From Paenibacillus maysiensis (GTDB taxonomy: Bacteria; Bacillota; Bacilli; Paenibacillales; Paenibacillaceae): a DNA stretch of 64,000 nt. The translations under genes and the position numbers were made by a program. Positions 52,763-62,367 of the stretch are shown one piece after another (within the stretch, counting starts at the first letter, position 1; every line of letters begins with the position of its first letter). The DNA lies in contig NZ_ASRY01000319.1 of the NCBI RefSeq assembly GCF_000520815.1, positions 1 through 64,000 on the forward strand, given 5' to 3'. The notes under the pieces were generated by a model. It made no database searches. It worked only from the letters and a program-made list of their open reading frames with translations, and was not told the origin of the DNA.

Positions 52763-53608
52763 TTATACGTTCAGGATTCCTTCTTTTGGAGTAACGTTAA
52801 AGGCTTTAGCCAGATCCGCCAATTCCTGATCCGTAATCTGCTGCTGGATATCATGCTGTGCAATGAGCATATAAATTTGCGCCGCTTTTTCAATCGTTTC
52901 AATCAGGCCAAACGCTTCATCAATGGAGCTGCCTGTTCCGAAAATGCCGTGATGAGGCCATAATACGGCGTGATGATCCTTCATTTTTTTTGCCGTTTCG
53001 CGGCCGATTTCGCTGGAACCCGGTACCATCCAAGGGATTACGCCGATTCCGTCTGGAAAGACAACAATACATTCGGTACACATTTCCCACAGCGTTTTGG
53101 TGAATTTGTTTTCGTCCAGACTATGAATGAAGGTCATGGCAATAACATGGGTGGCATGATTATGAATCACAACACGATGGTTAGGATCGACCTTCAAGCG
53201 CTCAATGTGGCTCATAAAATGAGACGGCAATTCGCTGGTAGGTACCGCGTCATGCTTGAGGCCCCATAAGACCTCCAATTGCTCGCCATCCTGCGAGACA
53301 CGAAGGACACCTAAATTGGCTTCCGGATCGGCAAGGACGTTCTTAAAATATTTACCTGATCCAGTGACGATAAAATATTTTCCAGCCAGCTCATTCACTG
53401 GAAAAGCAGGCTTAATTGTCCGAATGACTTGATGAATATCAAGATATTTGGCAACCTCTGCTTCATCCAGAATATAACTGACATTCCCACCGTTGCGTTC
53501 ATCCCAGCCGAATTTCCACATGTTTTGCGTAATTTCCGCCATCTCGCGGACGAATGGAATATCCAGTTCTGATTTCCGTTCTTTTTGATTCTCCAACACA
53601 GTAGTCAT
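52763..53608 (-). CDS. rhaD: L-rhamnulose-1-phosphate aldolase
   Basis: A 281-residue class II aldolase that splits rhamnulose 1-phosphate into dihydroxyacetone phosphate and L-lactaldehyde. It has [15 protein letters not shown] (phosphate-binding), [13 protein letters not shown], the zinc-ligand pair in [15 protein letters not shown] (near residue 155) and [20 protein letters not shown] with the third histidine. The ATG at 53608 follows GGGAGAG; the frame continues to 53638. Third and last gene of the rhaB-rhaA-rhaD operon. Confidence 0.94.
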   Translation of the reverse strand: MTTVLENQKERKSELDIPFVREMAEITQNMWKFGWDERNGGNVSYILDEAEVAKYLDIHQVIRTIKPAFPVNELAGKYFIVTGSGKYFKNVLADPEANLGVLRVSQDGEQLEVLWGLKHDAVPTSELPSHFMSHIERLKVDPNHRVVIHNHATHVIAMTFIHSLDENKFTKTLWEMCTECIVVFPDGIGVIPWMVPGSSEIGRETAKKMKDHHAVLWPHHGIFGTGSSIDEAFGLIETIEKAAQIYMLIAQHDIQQQITDQELADLAKAFNVTPKEGILNV

Positions 53609-53659
53609 GGATGATCTCTCCCTTTGGATGATATACATATAAGCTTATCAATGCAGTAG

Positions 53660-54916
53660 TTACCGTTTTAATAGTATGTGCTGTTCATAGTTCTTCACTT
53701 CGGTCAGCCATTCCTCACGAACGGGAACGCCGTTTTTAGCGCAATAGTAATCCCATACGGCACCAAACGGATACGATTTAAACTCTTCGACCAGGGCAAG
53801 GCGAGTGGTGAAGTCCCGTTCCTCTTCCGCCCGCTTTAATGCTTCAATCGGTTCGAGCATAGCGCGAAGCAGCGCTTTGATCGTGTTGCGTGTTCCGATG
53901 ACCCATGCAGCCACATGATTGATGCTGCCGTCAAAGAAATCAAGGCCGATATGTGTTCGGGAAAGTAAATCTCCGCGAACCAGCTCACGGGCAATGTCGA
54001 GCAATTCGTCGTCCATCGTCACCACATGATCGCTGTCCCAACGGACGGGTCTGCTGACATGGAGCAGTAATTGATCGGTGAACATCAGCACGGAAGACAG
54101 TTTATTCGAAATGACTTCGGTCGGATGGAAGTGGCCGGAATCGAGACAAATGGATTTACCTCGCGTCAGGGCGTAGCCCATATAGAACTCATGTGAACCG
54201 ACGACATAGCTTTCCGAACCGATGCCGAACAGCTTGCTTTCAACCGCGTCTATGTTGTATTCTTCACTGATTTTTTCGCTGAAAATCTCGTCCAGAGAAT
54301 CCCGCAGGCGTTCTCTTGGAGCCAAGCGGTCAATCGGGGTATCCTTGTAACCATCCGGCATCCAGTGGTTGGTAACACATGGCTGACCGAGCTCTTTTCC
54401 AAAATGCTCTGCAATCCTGCGCGATTTTTTGCAGTGTGTGATCCAGAAGTTGCGAATTTCCGGGTCCTTGTGGCTCAGTGTGAAGCCGTCTTCCGCTTTG
54501 GAGTGGGAGAACAGTGTGGGGTTAAAATCAAGTCCGAGTCCCTGCTGTTTGGCCCAGTCTACCCAGTTCTGAAAATGGCGCGGCTCCAATTGATCCAGAT
54601 CTACTTGTTCTGTAGTATCCGCATAGATCGCGTGCAGATTGACCTTGTGTTGACCCGGAATGAGCGATAGGGCCTTTTCTAGATCCTGACGCAGCTCATC
54701 CGGCGTGCCTGCTCTGCCTGGGTAGCTGCCCGTTACAGCGATGCCCCCGCTAAGCTGTTTGTCTTTGAACAGGAAGCCCTGAACATCATCTCCCTGCCAG
54801 CAGTGTAATGATATTTTGATCTCTGAAAGCTTCTGTAAAACGTCATCCACCTGAATACCGTGGCGGGCATACAGCTTTTTCGCTTCGTTATAACTGGCTT
54901 CAATGGCTTGATTCAT
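53660..54916 (-). CDS. rhaA: L-rhamnose isomerase
   Basis: A 418-residue metal-dependent sugar isomerase converting L-rhamnose to L-rhamnulose. It has the family's [15 protein letters not shown] at residues 31-45, the metal-binding region [40 protein letters not shown] and [17 protein letters not shown] near 318. Length fits RhaA. An AAGGAG site precedes the ATG, 12 bases after rhaB, so the two are co-transcribed. Confidence 0.96.
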   Translation of the reverse strand: MNQAIEASYNEAKKLYARHGIQVDDVLQKLSEIKISLHCWQGDDVQGFLFKDKQLSGGIAVTGSYPGRAGTPDELRQDLEKALSLIPGQHKVNLHAIYADTTEQVDLDQLEPRHFQNWVDWAKQQGLGLDFNPTLFSHSKAEDGFTLSHKDPEIRNFWITHCKKSRRIAEHFGKELGQPCVTNHWMPDGYKDTPIDRLAPRERLRDSLDEIFSEKISEEYNIDAVESKLFGIGSESYVVGSHEFYMGYALTRGKSICLDSGHFHPTEVISNKLSSVLMFTDQLLLHVSRPVRWDSDHVVTMDDELLDIARELVRGDLLSRTHIGLDFFDGSINHVAAWVIGTRNTIKALLRAMLEPIEALKRAEEERDFTTRLALVEEFKSYPFGAVWDYYCAKNGVPVREEWLTEVKNYEQHILLKR

Positions 54917-54928
54917 GGTTTTACTCCT

Positions 54929-56410
54929 TTATCGAGATATCTGAATAGAGGATGCTGGTTGCTTCTTGAGACTCTCCCAGCGATCCAGAAGCCCTTCCAG
55001 TCCATTCACCGACCTCGGCTGATATAACTGGGTCGGGAAGGATTGGGCAATGACGTTGCCAGCAGCTTGGAGATCGTCAAGAGCGCCGGTACTGATGAGC
55101 TGCACGACAATATTACCGATGGCCGTAGATTCGGAAGGGCCTGCGTGAATCTCAATCCCCAAAAGATCGGCTGTTAGCTGACACAGTAATTCGTTGTTAG
55201 CGCCTCCGCCGACAATGTGCAATTGGGTAATGGTTTCGTCTGTTAAACGCTGTAATTCATGTAAGGCATCCCGGTAGCTTAAGGCCAGGCTGTCGAAAAT
55301 ACAACGGGCGAGCGAACCCGGTGTCCGGGGAATGGGCTGCCCCGTTTCCTCGCAGAACCGTTGAATTTCAAGGGTCATGCTATCCGGGTTTAAAAATGCG
55401 GGCAGGTTGCAGAGAACGAGACTGGCAAACGGCGTTTCTGCCGAAGCCAGTTGGGCCAATTCGGCAAAGCTATGAGTGGAACCGCCCTCTTTTCTTACCT
55501 CCTGAATCATCCATAGGCCCATAATGTTTTTCAGAAAACGGTATGTGCCGTAAGCGCCCCACTCATTGGTGTAGTTCGCCTGCATGGCTGCCTTGGTATT
55601 CAAGGCTTGGGTTCGTTCCATGCCCAGTAGCGACCACGTTCCGCTGCTAATATAAGCCCACGATGCTTCCCGTCGTGATGGAACACCCGCAACCGCCGAA
55701 GCTGTATCATGCGTAGGCACGAGGATGAATTGGCAGTCTGGAAGATCGTACTTCTGAACAAGCTCCGGCAAAATAGCACCTAACATCTGGCCTGGCTCAG
55801 CAAGCCCCGAAAATTGATTGCGCCGAAGCTGGAGCAGGGACAGCAGGTCCTCATCAAACTCTCGGGTGTTCACATTTAGAAGCTGCATGGTAGATGCGTT
55901 TGTCGTTTCATTGACCATGATGCCTGAAAGGCGATAGTACAAATAATCGGGTACCATCAATATTTTATCCGCCTGGGCAAGCTGTTCCCGATCATGAACG
56001 TACAGTTGATACAGTGTATTAAAGTTCAGTTCCTGAATGCCTGTTTTCTCATATACGTCTTCCCGGCTGATAAGCTGGTGCAGCTTGTCGGGTGCATGAA
56101 GGGTGCGTGCATCCCGGTAAGCGTATATCTCATGAATGCGGTGGCCTTCCTTATTAAGCAGTACATAATCTACAGCCCATGTATCGATGCCGAGCGTACA
56201 GGAATGAATCCCTTTTTGTTTCGCTTTTTGCAGTCCCTTAATAATCTCATTCAGCAGATCGTCGACATTCCAGTAATCATGTCCGTCTCTTTCGGTAAAG
56301 GAGTTGTTGAACCGATGAAGCTCTTGCAAGTGAAGACGGCCATCTTGCAGGGTTGCGTGCACGAACCTTCCGCTTGAAGCTCCAATATCAACAGCGAGAT
56401 AGTTATCCAT
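54929..56410 (-). CDS. rhaB: rhamnulokinase
   Basis: A 493-residue FGGY-family kinase that phosphorylates L-rhamnulose. It has N-terminal AVDIGASSGRFVHATL (phosphate 1 motif), FNTLYQLYVHDREQLAQAD, VPTHDTASAVAGVP, the phosphate 2-type YISSGTWSLLGMER, and the C-terminal adenosine motif HIVGGGANNELLCQLTAD. It is the first gene of rhaB-rhaA-rhaD. The ATG at 56410 is seven bases from GGAG; a TTG two codons upstream is less likely. The operon promoter lies within 56411-56660 but cannot be pinned down. Confidence 0.95.
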   Translation of the reverse strand: MDNYLAVDIGASSGRFVHATLQDGRLHLQELHRFNNSFTERDGHDYWNVDDLLNEIIKGLQKAKQKGIHSCTLGIDTWAVDYVLLNKEGHRIHEIYAYRDARTLHAPDKLHQLISREDVYEKTGIQELNFNTLYQLYVHDREQLAQADKILMVPDYLYYRLSGIMVNETTNASTMQLLNVNTREFDEDLLSLLQLRRNQFSGLAEPGQMLGAILPELVQKYDLPDCQFILVPTHDTASAVAGVPSRREASWAYISSGTWSLLGMERTQALNTKAAMQANYTNEWGAYGTYRFLKNIMGLWMIQEVRKEGGSTHSFAELAQLASAETPFASLVLCNLPAFLNPDSMTLEIQRFCEETGQPIPRTPGSLARCIFDSLALSYRDALHELQRLTDETITQLHIVGGGANNELLCQLTADLLGIEIHAGPSESTAIGNIVVQLISTGALDDLQAAGNVIAQSFPTQLYQPRSVNGLEGLLDRWESLKKQPASSIQISR

Positions 56411-56669
56411 AACCAATCTCCTTTTATTTCTTAACTAACTCCATACTACTTCCGTTTATCTGTGTAGTCAACACAAACGGAAATATAATTTATGGTTTTA
56501 TTTTTGTTTTTAAAATTATAAATAAAATATAATGTTGTTTTGTGTGGTTTTGCGTGTTTTAATATCTGTTTTCTACAATATATGTACCTTAACCGGAGGG
56601 GTACGCTGTTTTGTAACGTTCGAATCGTGGAATGTTCTTCAAGTGCCGCTGTTTGTATGAAAAATAGCC
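56411..56669. other. AT-rich divergent control region between rhaB and xpt
   Basis: No gene is seen. The left part should hold the rhamnose-operon promoter and activator sites (leftward), and the right end leads into the xpt promoter. Confidence 0.5.
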
Positions 56670-56698
56670 TTGAAACCGCCCGCCAGAGGGTGTAGTAT
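56670..56698 (+). promoter_or_regulatory. sigma-A-type promoter of xpt-pbuX
   Basis: TTGAAA (56670-56675) and TAGTAT (56693-56698) are separated by 17 bases, immediately upstream of the guanine riboswitch. Confidence 0.7.
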
Positions 56699-56718
56699 AC
56701 AAGATATCAATTTCATAT

Positions 56719-56791
56719 GACTCGTATAATATTGGGGATATGGCCCAAAAGTTTCTACCGGACGACCACTGTAATCGTCTGACTATGAGTG
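56719..56791 (+). ncRNA. purine riboswitch aptamer, guanine type
   Basis: Three-way junction typical of xpt leaders: P1 arms ACTC and GAGT, the conserved TATAAT, ATATGG, TTTCTACC and GACTATG junction pieces, and P2/P3 hairpins with loop sequences able to pair. The C in GACTATG (instead of T) specifies guanine or hypoxanthine over adenine. It precedes xpt-pbuX and a terminator, so purine binding should stop transcription. Confidence 0.93.
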
Positions 56792-56859
56792 ATAGCGCAT
56801 CGGCTTCGGATGAATGCGGGCATTTATTTGTGCGCCAATCCGTCAGGGATTACAACCCC

Positions 56860-56908
56860 AAGGACAGGCTTCACTTGAGAAACAACTCAAGGGAGCCTGT
56901 CCTTTTTT
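56860..56908 (+). terminator. riboswitch-controlled terminator ahead of xpt
   Basis: AGGACAGGCT...CTTGAG and CTCAAG...AGCCTGTCCT form a long stem followed by seven T's, between the aptamer and xpt. Confidence 0.88.
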
Positions 56909-56962
56909 TGGTTTTGGCCGTTTTTATTCTATTTTAAAGTCAGAAGGAGCGATACCCGCATA

Positions 56963-57580
56963 ATGAAAGCTTTAGAGGAACGTATTCGTCAAGAGGGACA
57001 GATTTTATCCGACACGGTATTAAAGGTAGATTCATTTTTGAATCATCAGGTGGATACAGCATTGGCGCTGGAGATTGGTAAGGAGTTTGCACGTCTTTTT
57101 AGCAGTGCTCCCATTACGAAGGTGCTTACGATTGAAGCAAGCGGTATTCAGTTTGCCATGGCCACTGCTATTGCATTGGGGGTTCCGTTCATTTATGCGA
57201 AGAAAAAGAAGGCAATCACGCTGAATGAGCAGGTATACTTCGCTGAAGTTCACTCGTTTACACGGCAGGAAACCTATCGGGTGAGCATTTCCCAAAAATA
57301 TCTCGATGCCAGCGACCATGTGCTGATCGTGGATGATTTTCTGGCGACCGGCGCAGCATTGGTCGGACTTACGGATATTGTGAAGGAAGCAGGAGCGGAG
57401 CTGGCCGGGGTTGGCTGCGTGATTGAAAAGAGCTTTCAGGAAGGCCGTGGACTGCTGGAGCAAAGAGGCATTGCTGTGCGTTCTCTTGCACGTATCGCTT
57501 CGATGGCACCTGGCGAGGTTCATTTTATAGAAGAAGATGATACGGTGATTCCTTCTGTTAAGGAGAATGTGGGATGTTAA
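56963..57580 (+). CDS. xpt: xanthine phosphoribosyltransferase
   Basis: A 205-residue salvage enzyme that converts xanthine and PRPP to XMP. The PRPP-binding motif is VLIVDDFLATGAALVGL (about residues 121-137). IEASGIQFAMATAIALGVP near 55 and FIYAKKKKAITL match Xpt proteins. The AGAAGGAGCG site is ahead of the ATG. Controlled by the guanine riboswitch upstream and coupled to pbuX by a seven-base overlap. Confidence 0.96.
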   Translation: MKALEERIRQEGQILSDTVLKVDSFLNHQVDTALALEIGKEFARLFSSAPITKVLTIEASGIQFAMATAIALGVPFIYAKKKKAITLNEQVYFAEVHSFTRQETYRVSISQKYLDASDHVLIVDDFLATGAALVGLTDIVKEAGAELAGVGCVIEKSFQEGRGLLEQRGIAVRSLARIASMAPGEVHFIEEDDTVIPSVKENVGC

Positions 57581-58881
57581 GCAAACAAAAGTTATTCGCG
57601 CTGGGCTTCCAGCATGTGATGGCGATGTACGCTGGAGCGATTGCCGTACCTCTCATTGTAGGGGGAGCATTGCATCTGACACCAGCCCAGATGGCCTATC
57701 TGGTGGCTGCCGATTTGTTCACTTGCGGGATTGCTACGTTATTACAGATTATGGGCACGCGGTTTTTCGGCAGTAGATTGCCTGTCATTCTGGGCTGTAC
57801 GTTTACGGCGGTGGGGCCGATTATTGCGATTGCGTCGACCTCGAATTTGGCGACCGCGTACGGAGCCATTATTTTATCCGGTATATTCGTGGTGCTCGCG
57901 GCACCGCTGTATGGCAAGCTGCTACGCTTTTTCCCGACAGTGGTTACGGGGTCGGTTGTTACGATTATCGGTCTATCCCTCATTCCGGTGGCGATGAATA
58001 ATGTAGCAGGGGGTCAGGGAAGCGCGGATTTTGGACAGCCGCGTAATTTGCTGCTGGCGTTAGTTACTTTGCTGGTTATTTTGCTTGTCAATCGGTTGGC
58101 AAAAGGCTTTTTGCGTTCGATTTCGGTGCTCATTGGTCTGTTTGCGGGTACGGTGGTCGCTTATGCGATGGGAATGGTGCATTTTGCTCCAGTGGCGCAA
58201 GCGTCTTGGGTAAGTGTTGCGCAGCCGTTTTATTTTGGTAAGCCTGAGTTTAGCATTATGGCAGTATGTACGATGATTATTGTTAATATTGTCAGCATGG
58301 TCGAGTCTACGGGCGTTTATTTGGCGGTAGGCAAGGCGATTGATCAGAAGGTGGAGCAGAAGCAGATCGTCAATGGTCTGCGCTCAGAAGGACTTGCGAT
58401 TATGCTCGGGGGTATTTTTAATGCGTTTCCTTACACAGCCTTTTCGCAAAATGTAGGTCTGATTTCGCTGACACGCGTCAAATCGCGGAACGTTATTTTT
58501 GCTGCGGGTGGTATCATGGTTGTTCTTGGTTTGCTGCCCAAACTGGCTGCCTTGACGACAGTGATTCCTAATGCTGTGCTGGGCGGGGCGATGATCGTTA
58601 TGTTCGGTTCGGTTGCTGCATCGGGCATGTCTATTTTGTCAGAAGTGGACTTGCGGAAGGAAAGCAATCTGCTGATCGCGGCATGCAGCATTGCGGTGGG
58701 CCTCGGCTCTGCCGTGCTGCCCCAAATGTTCGACCAACTACCGAGCTTTGCCAAAATGCTGCTGCAAAACGGCATCGTATCCGGCTCGATTACGGCGATT
58801 GTCTTGAACATCGTTTTAACGAAAAAACAAGCCGAATCGGTCAAAGGTGTGACGGTGTCGGAGGTTCCGCAGAAGGTTTGA
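57574..58881 (+). CDS. pbuX: xanthine permease
   Basis: A 435-residue nucleobase:cation symporter-2 transporter with about 13-14 membrane segments. It opens LFALGFQHVMAMYAGAIAVP and has FFGSRLPVILGCTFTAVGPI, the signature-like MVESTGVYLAVGKAIDQKVE and AFPYTAFSQNVGLISLTRVK. It imports xanthine for Xpt. It is encoded in one operon with xpt under the guanine riboswitch, and a terminator follows at 58896-58941. Confidence 0.95.
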   Translation: MLSKQKLFALGFQHVMAMYAGAIAVPLIVGGALHLTPAQMAYLVAADLFTCGIATLLQIMGTRFFGSRLPVILGCTFTAVGPIIAIASTSNLATAYGAIILSGIFVVLAAPLYGKLLRFFPTVVTGSVVTIIGLSLIPVAMNNVAGGQGSADFGQPRNLLLALVTLLVILLVNRLAKGFLRSISVLIGLFAGTVVAYAMGMVHFAPVAQASWVSVAQPFYFGKPEFSIMAVCTMIIVNIVSMVESTGVYLAVGKAIDQKVEQKQIVNGLRSEGLAIMLGGIFNAFPYTAFSQNVGLISLTRVKSRNVIFAAGGIMVVLGLLPKLAALTTVIPNAVLGGAMIVMFGSVAASGMSILSEVDLRKESNLLIAACSIAVGLGSAVLPQMFDQLPSFAKMLLQNGIVSGSITAIVLNIVLTKKQAESVKGVTVSEVPQKV

Positions 58882-58895
58882 TAATTAGGATTAGA

Positions 58896-58941
58896 AAGAC
58901 AGCCGGAGAGAGAGGTTGTAAACCTCTTTTTCCGGCTGTTT
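58896..58941 (+). terminator. terminator after pbuX
   Basis: GACAGCCGGAGAGAGAGGTT and its near-complement ACCTCTTTTTCCGGCTGTTT flank a short loop; the stem is long and ends in TTT. Confidence 0.75.
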
Positions 58942-59030
58942 GGCATAGAGTTATTGATAAAGCCCTCTTCCTGTATGAAGATGGGGATTTGAGATTCTAT
59001 TAGAAGAATTTGCTAGAGTGGTAGACAGAG

Positions 59031-59186
59031 GCGTGGTACGTTAATTTCGGAACAAGCGAAAACCCACCGCGTAATTAGGTTAGGCGCCTAACGGTGGGTT
59101 TAGCTAAGCATTTAGCGCGCCGTGGTGATCCACAGCCTTTCAAGTCCTAAGAGTCTTTGCCGTTGGTAGCGGCGAAGACTCTTTTT
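59031..59186 (+). other. structured intergenic stretch resembling the 3' part of a type I toxin locus, probably decayed
   Basis: A hairpin with arms AAAACCCACCG and CGGTGGGTTT (59059-59102) is followed by GTGGTGATCCAC and a strong terminator, AAGAGTCTTTGCCG with GGCGAAGACTCTTTTT (59149-59186). The order (short repeat, GC-rich pair, terminator) mirrors the sequence after the toxin at 11854. Just upstream one frame reads FRNKRKPTA to a stop, like a toxin tail, but an in-frame TAA precedes it, so no intact toxin remains. Confidence 0.4.
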
Positions 59187-59376
59187 AGTATACGGACACG
59201 ATGGGTATCTCTATACCTAATTTTATCACGTCCATTGCGTGCATGCAACGCAAAGTCATAGCCTTGATTCTCGCCGTATCGTTCAAATTTAAATTATTAT
59301 GCGACATTTGTTGACAAGCCTGTAACAACAAAATAAGATAGTCCTAAATCGTAATGAAAAAGAATAAAGGAAGAAA

Positions 59377-59602
59377 ACAGGTGTGAGCCGGACTTTCTAT
59401 CTACAGGGTTTCGTTGAGATCATGTAGATGGTTGTTGTGCGTGCTCACTTAAAAGGGAAGTTCGGTAGATTCCGACACGGACCCGCCACTGTATACAGGC
59501 ATCAGCAGGGTAACTGCTGTAGCTTTCAGAACAGCCACTGGAACTGTGAAGAACCGGGAAGGCCTGAAAGATACGCCTGGAGTCAGGAGACCTGCCTGTT
59601 TT
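59377..59602 (+). ncRNA. cobalamin riboswitch (B12 element)
   Basis: The class-defining B12-box parts are present in order: AAAAGGGAAG, CCCGCCACTGTA, AACAGCCACTGG, CCGGGAAGGC and the 3' box AGTCAGGAGACCTGCC (59581-59596). P1 closes with AACAGGT near 59377 and ACCTGCCTGTT at the 3' end. It lies upstream of a peptide/nickel-type ABC importer, with two candidate hairpins in between, so adenosylcobalamin should repress that importer. Confidence 0.93.
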
Positions 59603-59621
59603 AACATCACTGTCAGACCCA

Positions 59622-59696
59622 CGGGATGCTGGGGAGGTGGTTAGGCGTGCTGCATACGGAATGTCTAAAACCGACCGATCCCCTTTTTTAGAGGGT
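59622..59696 (+). terminator. probable expression-platform hairpin of the B12 riboswitch
   Basis: GGGAT...GGAGGTGGTTAG can pair with CTAAAACCGACCGATCCC, followed by TTTTTT. The pairing is imperfect but ends in a good T-run shortly after the aptamer. Confidence 0.55.
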
Positions 59697-59727
59697 ACTG
59701 AGGGTGAGCTTTGGCATTTTATAATGA

Positions 59728-59771
59728 AAGCATTTCTGACTGCTGATCAAGCGGTCCGGAATGCTTTTTTC
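59728..59771 (+). terminator. second terminator-like hairpin before the importer operon
   Basis: AAAGCATT and AATGCTTT flank a long internal segment and are followed by a T-run, about 50 bases before the binding-protein gene. Confidence 0.6.
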
Positions 59772-59823
59772 GCGTTTTGCGTTAGGTTTATATGATTTTA
59801 TAAGTTAGAGGGGGATTCATCGA

Positions 59824-61407
59824 ATGATAAGCAATCGTAAAAAGCGTTCATGGTCCATATGTACAGGGATGATGCTGCTGCTGGCAGTTATGGCTCTTGC
59901 GGGATGCTCCACAACCAATAAGACGGCGGACAGCACAAGCAAGGGCGAGAACATATCCGCACAACAGTCCACCACGGACAAAAAGCTGGTGATGGCGTAT
60001 ACGTGGAAGCCGTCAGGTGTTGACCCGCACGGAGATAATAGCTGGGATGTGATGCGATCCGGTGCAGGTGAGACACTTGTCCGTTTGAATGAAAAGCTGG
60101 AGCCTGTGGCTTGGCTGGCCAAGGAATGGAAGCAGGACAGTCCTACAGTTTGGACGTTCAGCTTGCAGGATAAAGTCACTTTTCATGATGGAAAAAGTAT
60201 GGATGCAGCAAGTGTAAAAGCGTCTTTGCTGCGCTCTATCGAGAAAAGCCACCTGGCGAAGGATTTACTGAATGTGAAGTCCATTGATGTAAGCGGCCCG
60301 CTGGCGTTGAAAATTACGACAAACCAGCCGAATGCGGCGCTGGTGTCCAATTTGGCTGATCCATCGACGATTGTGCTGGATGTAGCGTCCATAAAGGATG
60401 AGCAGAGCTACCCTGCGATGACAGGTGCTTTTAAAATTAAAGCGTTCAACAAGGATCAATCCTTGGTCGTAGAGCGTTATGACGGATATTGGGGCGAGAA
60501 GGCCCGGCTGGCTGAGGCAACGATGAAGTTCATTACGGACGGCAATTCGCGCCTGCTGGCGCTGCAATCCGGCGAAGTAGATGTAGCGACCGATATTCCG
60601 GTGGATAACGCGGAGGTATTGAAAAAGAACGATAAGCTGCAAGTGCTGTCGGCTCCCTCTTTGCGCACGCATATGATCGTGTATAACATGAAGTCGCCTG
60701 TGTTCAAGGATGCCACGAACCGCAAAGTAGTGGACAGCTTGATACCACGTGCATCCATTGTGAGTGCGATCATGAGAGGCTATGGTACGGAGGCCAGCAG
60801 CCCATTCCCGAGCATTCTCCCCTTCGGCAAGGTCGAGCGTAAAGCGCTGGACGGAACGCCGGAGCAGCTATTGACGAGGGATGGCTGGAAGAAGGATGCC
60901 CAAGGCACATGGACCAGGCAAGGCAAGCCGTTCGAAGTTACGTTGCTGACCTTCCCTCAGCGTCCAGAGCTTTCGGTCATGGCTGAGGTGATTCAGAGCC
61001 AACTGCTGAAAGAGGGCATCCAGGTGAAGATCCGCAAGGTGGAAAATATCGACGAGGCGCTAACCAAAAACGATTGGGATTTTGCCATGTACAGCATGCT
61101 GACTGCCCATACGGGAGAGCCGCAATATTTTATGGATATGTTTTATTCCTCTAAAAGCGAAGCCAATGTAAGCCGTTATAGTTCCAAACCCCTGGATAAT
61201 CTTCTTGGCAGCTTGAAGCTGGCGAAGGATACAGCACAGCGTAATGCTGTGACACTGCAAGCGCTGGATATCATTAATACGGATTTGCCGCAGTCATTCA
61301 TTGTTCATCCGGATAACGTATTTGGGGCGAAAAAAGGGGTGAAGGGCTTCACGCCGCATCCGATTGAGTATTACTACATTACGGCGCAATCCGATATTGC
61401 GGAATAG
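59824..61407 (+). CDS. ABC importer substrate-binding lipoprotein (NikA/OppA-type), likely Ni/Co uptake
   Basis: A 527-residue cluster C binding protein. A lipoprotein signal peptide with lipobox LAGC (cysteine near residue 28) leads to the SBP_bac_5 domain (VDPHGDNSWDVMRSGAGETL, then VWTFSLQDKVTFHDGKSMDA). LTTFP-like strands and WDFAMYSMLTAHTGEPQYFM match NikA-like proteins more than peptide binders. Regulation by a cobalamin riboswitch is the main reason to predict cobalt or nickel (free or chelated) as cargo. The AGAGGGGG site precedes the ATG. Confidence 0.85.
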   Translation: MISNRKKRSWSICTGMMLLLAVMALAGCSTTNKTADSTSKGENISAQQSTTDKKLVMAYTWKPSGVDPHGDNSWDVMRSGAGETLVRLNEKLEPVAWLAKEWKQDSPTVWTFSLQDKVTFHDGKSMDAASVKASLLRSIEKSHLAKDLLNVKSIDVSGPLALKITTNQPNAALVSNLADPSTIVLDVASIKDEQSYPAMTGAFKIKAFNKDQSLVVERYDGYWGEKARLAEATMKFITDGNSRLLALQSGEVDVATDIPVDNAEVLKKNDKLQVLSAPSLRTHMIVYNMKSPVFKDATNRKVVDSLIPRASIVSAIMRGYGTEASSPFPSILPFGKVERKALDGTPEQLLTRDGWKKDAQGTWTRQGKPFEVTLLTFPQRPELSVMAEVIQSQLLKEGIQVKIRKVENIDEALTKNDWDFAMYSMLTAHTGEPQYFMDMFYSSKSEANVSRYSSKPLDNLLGSLKLAKDTAQRNAVTLQALDIINTDLPQSFIVHPDNVFGAKKGVKGFTPHPIEYYYITAQSDIAE

Positions 61408-61422
61408 CGGGCTGCATACCCT

Positions 61423-62352
61423 ATGATTCGTTTTATTCTGGAACGTGTGGCGCAACTGGTCATCATTGTGTTCGTTGTATCTACGCTGACGTTTGTGTTG
61501 ATGAGGCTGGCTCCCGGCGACCCTGCTACCATTCTGCTCACCGCGCATAATGTGCCTGCCTCTGAGGAGGCGCTGACGGCGCTGCGTAAGGAACTGGGCT
61601 TGAGCGAGCCGCTCCATATTCAGTATGTGAACTGGCTGCGGGATGTGTTCACAGGGCACTGGGGCACCTCCTATGTATCCAAGGAGTCGGTGCTAACCGA
61701 ACTGTGGAACAGACTGCCCGCTACCGTGGAGCTGGCTTCGGCGGGCTTTGCCGTCATGACGGTGCTGACTCTTGGAATGGGACTGGCCGCCTCGGTAAAA
61801 TCCAGCGGTTGGCTCGATCGTCTGGGAAGGCTGTTTGCACTGCTGGGATCGTCCATTCCCTCTTTTTGGCTTGGCTTTCTGCTGATTTACCTGTTCTCCG
61901 TCCGTTTGGGCTGGCTCCCATCCATGGGTCGTGAGGATTGGACTCATTTGGTACTGCCGGCTTTGACTCTTGGGGCAGGCTTGGGAGCAGTGCAAGCCCG
62001 TGTGCTGCGTGCTCAATTGCTGGAGCTGGGTGACCGGAATTTTGTGAAGGCGGCGAAGGCCCGAGGCTTTTCCCGCACGCATATTCTGTTTTTTGAGATA
62101 TTCAAGCATGCGATTTTGCCGATCATTACGCTGTTAGGCACGAATTTGTCATTTATGCTGGCGGGTAATGTCATTGTAGAGACGATTTTTTCATGGCCGG
62201 GTTTGGGCAAGTATTTTATAGATGCGATCACGCAGCGGGATTATCCGGTGATCCAGGGGTATGTCATTTTTGCTGCATTTTTAATCGTAGGTGTTCAGTG
62301 TTTGGTGGATGTGGTCCAAGCGGCTGTAGATCCGAGGTTGCGTTTGCGTTAG
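61423..62352 (+). CDS. ABC importer permease (NikB/DppB-type)
   Basis: A 309-residue inner-membrane permease. The opening FILERVAQLVIIVFVVSTLTF and RLAPGDPATI are typical of DppB/NikB. The BPD_transp_1 domain runs about 95-305, with the EAA loop at KAAKARGFSRTHILFFEIFK (the ARG and G conserved). About six membrane helices. It is the second gene of the riboswitch-controlled importer, 15 bases after the binding protein. Confidence 0.9.
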   Translation: MIRFILERVAQLVIIVFVVSTLTFVLMRLAPGDPATILLTAHNVPASEEALTALRKELGLSEPLHIQYVNWLRDVFTGHWGTSYVSKESVLTELWNRLPATVELASAGFAVMTVLTLGMGLAASVKSSGWLDRLGRLFALLGSSIPSFWLGFLLIYLFSVRLGWLPSMGREDWTHLVLPALTLGAGLGAVQARVLRAQLLELGDRNFVKAAKARGFSRTHILFFEIFKHAILPIITLLGTNLSFMLAGNVIVETIFSWPGLGKYFIDAITQRDYPVIQGYVIFAAFLIVGVQCLVDVVQAAVDPRLRLR

Positions 62353-62367
62353 GGGAGGAAGTTGAAA

